A DNA stretch of 22,413 nucleotides from Dichomitus squalens LYAD-421 SS1 (lineage: Eukaryota > Basidiomycota > Agaricomycetes > Polyporales > Polyporaceae): assembly GCF_000275845.1 (NCBI RefSeq), contig NW_006766909.1:46605-69017 (forward strand), written 5' to 3'. Below, piece after piece: positions 20,919 through 22,413 of the stretch (positions are counted from its first letter, which is position 1; every line of letters begins with the position of its first letter). The notes beneath the pieces were generated by a model, which saw only the letters and a program-made list of their open reading frames with translations, did no database searches and was not told the origin of the DNA. The position numbers and the translations under genes are program-made.

Positions 20919-21506
20919 ATGACAGAAGGCCGGCGTGTGGCGTGCGCAATATTGAATGTTGTCGTTTGGGGTCCGGCACTTGCTTTTGATGGTGCCAGCG
21001 GAGTGTAAAGCTGTAAGCGGAGTAATCGGCCCCTTGTTCCGACCCAGCATGGTGCAGAAAATTCTACTTGTGTACTGTACATAAGCGTACGCCTGCTAAT
21101 TATCCTACATAGCGCCGCTTGCTCCCCACAATCCAAGATGTCATTCAGCGCTAGGAACCGAGCACGCGACAATCCTAGGTGCGACATCGTACGTAGGCTA
21201 TGCCGCGTCTATGCACGCTATACTCGGGCAGGACGGAAAACGATGGTATTGGGCGCGCGCTACGGAAGCTGCGCGGGACCACCGAGTCCGTGTCGCCACC
21301 GCTCTCTCGCGCGACCGGTGGGCCGAGCTCAAGCCGGCGGAAGGCGAATGTACCTGATACATGAGACGTAGCTAAGCGAAACCAAAAATGGGGCAGCGGA
21401 AGGGCGGGTGCAAAAACGAAAGCTCGAGGAGCGCGAGCTCCCGAAGGGCGAAGGGACGGGCTGCAAGCCCTTAACCTATATACTACTAGAGACAAAGCAG
21501 ATGTAA
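20919..21506 (+). CDS. Small hypothetical protein, four exons
   Basis: I do not recognise the product. Exons 20919-21004, 21113-21188, 21232-21349 and 21397-21506 join in frame through GT-AG introns of 108, 43 and 47 nt to give 129 residues. The first intron has a CTAAT branch site and ATAG acceptor; the third has GCTAAG upstream of GGCAG. The third exon has strongly C/G-ending codons (RWYWARATEAARDH, then RWAELKPAEGE), and the last encodes a charged helix, EGRVQKRKLEERELPKGEG, before CKPLTYILLETKQM and stop. The N-terminus is hydrophobic (VACAILNVVVWGPALAF). A rival reading keeps 21189-21231 as coding in another frame (TILGATSYVGYAASMHAILG), so the upstream exons are uncertain; the last two are the firmest. 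Confidence 0.45.
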
Positions 21507-21546
21507 AGCGGCGAGGGGGTGGCACGAGTTACGCTGTCATAGACCC

Positions 21547-21566
21547 TGGACAATAATTATTGTCCA
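21547..21566. repeat. Perfect 20-bp palindrome
   Basis: TGGACAATAATTATTGTCCA equals its own reverse complement over 20 bp. It lies between two convergent genes, 40 bp after one stop and about 200 bp from the other. The centre contains TAATTA, a homeodomain-type core, but a binding role is only a guess. Confidence 0.85.
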
Positions 21567-21762
21567 AAACACTCACACGTCTATCACAGGTGCCCTCCTG
21601 GATCGATTGGACCGATGATCATACGACTTGTCATCTCACGGCAGCGTGATAAGAGGTCCAGCGGCCGCTGCTATGGTACGTACGACGCTGGCCAGGCCCC
21701 TACGGAGCCTTCCTATGGACCAATGTCTTGTGAGCTGTGCGACGGCGTGTGAAAGAAACCAA

Positions 21763-22413
21763 CTACGGCGCATAAAGTTGATATAGAGGAGGCAGGGTTC
21801 CTGTGTCGCTCCGCGTCTCGTCCTCAGTCGGATAGCCCGGTCGCTCTAAAGGCCCACCCGCGATGCGCACGCCTCCATCAACGGACCGTCGTCTGACAGG
21901 TCTTGGCGACAAGGGCGTCATCGACGAGCGGCCATTGTACTCTAGGTAGTACGCGCCTTGCGGAGGGACAAATGGAGGACTAAGAGGCTCTCGTGGTACG
22001 ATGGGTACTGCTGGAAGAGCTCGCGGGTACGTCGCGTATTTCTCCCCGTCGCTTAGCTCCACGACCTCCGGTATTGATTGTCCAGTGGAACGCAGATTGT
22101 CGGCATCGACGATGTCCACAGCCTCCGTAGGGACGTCGACATGGGCAACGCTGCTGTCATGGCTGTCAACTGGGGAAGACATGTGCACAATAGTATCTGA
22201 GTTGGCTGAGAAGATTTCGCTCCGCAGCGTGAGTTTGGACTTCCCAAGAGACGACTCTATATCACTAGATTCCGCGTCCCCTTGCCCCGAGGAAGCTGCA
22301 ATATTTGTCAACGTCCGGATTGGATCTCGTCACGCATTCGTGTCCGACGAATGGACTCACCGAAGGGTACAATCGAATCTTTCCTGGCTGCCCGCTGACG
22401 CCGACGCCACCAC
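21763..22413 (-). CDS. Single-pass membrane protein, cytoplasmic tail (partial)
   Basis: Last two exons of a gene that continues off the right edge: 22413-22361 and 22295-21763, joined across a 65-nt GTGAGT...TGCAG intron in phase 1. The first exon reads WWRRRQRAARKDSIVPF, a typical basic stop-transfer segment that follows a transmembrane helix; the helix itself is outside the window. The tail of about 180 residues is low-complexity and rich in S, D, E and P, with REPLSPPFVPPQGAYYLEYN and RPVRRRSVDGG, and ends GTLPPLYQLYAP. This layout (extracellular part, one helix, disordered tail ending in 'LPPxY') is common in Agaricomycete membrane proteins of unknown function. The ectodomain is not visible, so the role is open. 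Confidence 0.7.

Noticed and set aside
1..22413. CRISPR array, rRNA, bacterial operon or secondary-metabolite cluster
   Set aside because: There are no regularly spaced direct repeats, no rRNA-like sequence and no backbone enzyme; genes are intron-rich and functionally unrelated.

Overview
The window reads as nuclear DNA of a filamentous basidiomycete, most likely an Agaricomycete. The genes are dense and split by many short GT-AG introns (about 43-140 nt, often with CTAAC/CTGAC-like branch sites). Two genes carry the DUF6533 seven-helix signature common in that class, and others are an F-box protein, a DUF4419 protein and a single-pass membrane protein. There are no bacterial operons, no CRISPR array and no rRNA or convincing tRNA gene. 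All splicing below was read by eye and is not supported by transcripts.

Layout, left to right. (1) 1-296 (+): last exons of an epoxide-hydrolase-like gene, cut by the window edge. (2) 719-1399 (-): small four-exon gene for an unrecognised disordered protein. (3) 1818-3552 (-): F-box-like protein. (4) 4967-6692 (-): DUF6533 membrane protein A. (5) 7170-7858 (+): doubtful three-exon gene whose end overlaps the next gene antisense. (6) 7774-9336 (-): DUF4419 protein. (7) 9337-11163: no confident gene; an unusual cluster of splice-donor motifs, a candidate 248-bp MITE and a 12-bp-arm hairpin. (8) 11164-14207 (-): PWP2/UTP1, the UtpB subunit of the U3 small-subunit processome; eight exons close in frame to 885 residues. 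(9) 14208-15943: a roughly 210-bp repeat present twice in inverted orientation. (10) 15944-17679 (-): extended SDR (NAD(P)-dependent reductase/epimerase), 11 exons, two of them 9 and 15 nt long, and one apparent GC-AG intron. (11) 18541-20530 (-): DUF6533 membrane protein B, sharing early intron positions with A. (12) 20919-21506 (+): small four-exon gene of unknown function. (13) 21763-22413 (-): C-terminal exons of a single-pass membrane protein, cut by the right edge. A perfect 20-bp palindrome lies between (12) and (13).

The genes do not form an obvious pathway or biosynthetic cluster. PWP2 is housekeeping (18S rRNA maturation). The reductase and epoxide hydrolase are general metabolic or detoxifying enzymes. 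The F-box, DUF6533 and DUF4419 families are ones that expand in basidiomycetes. I see no clear new defence or mobile system. The points most worth checking are the micro-exon architecture of the reductase, the paired DUF6533 genes, the inverted repeat beside PWP2, the MITE candidate and the three small unrecognised genes.
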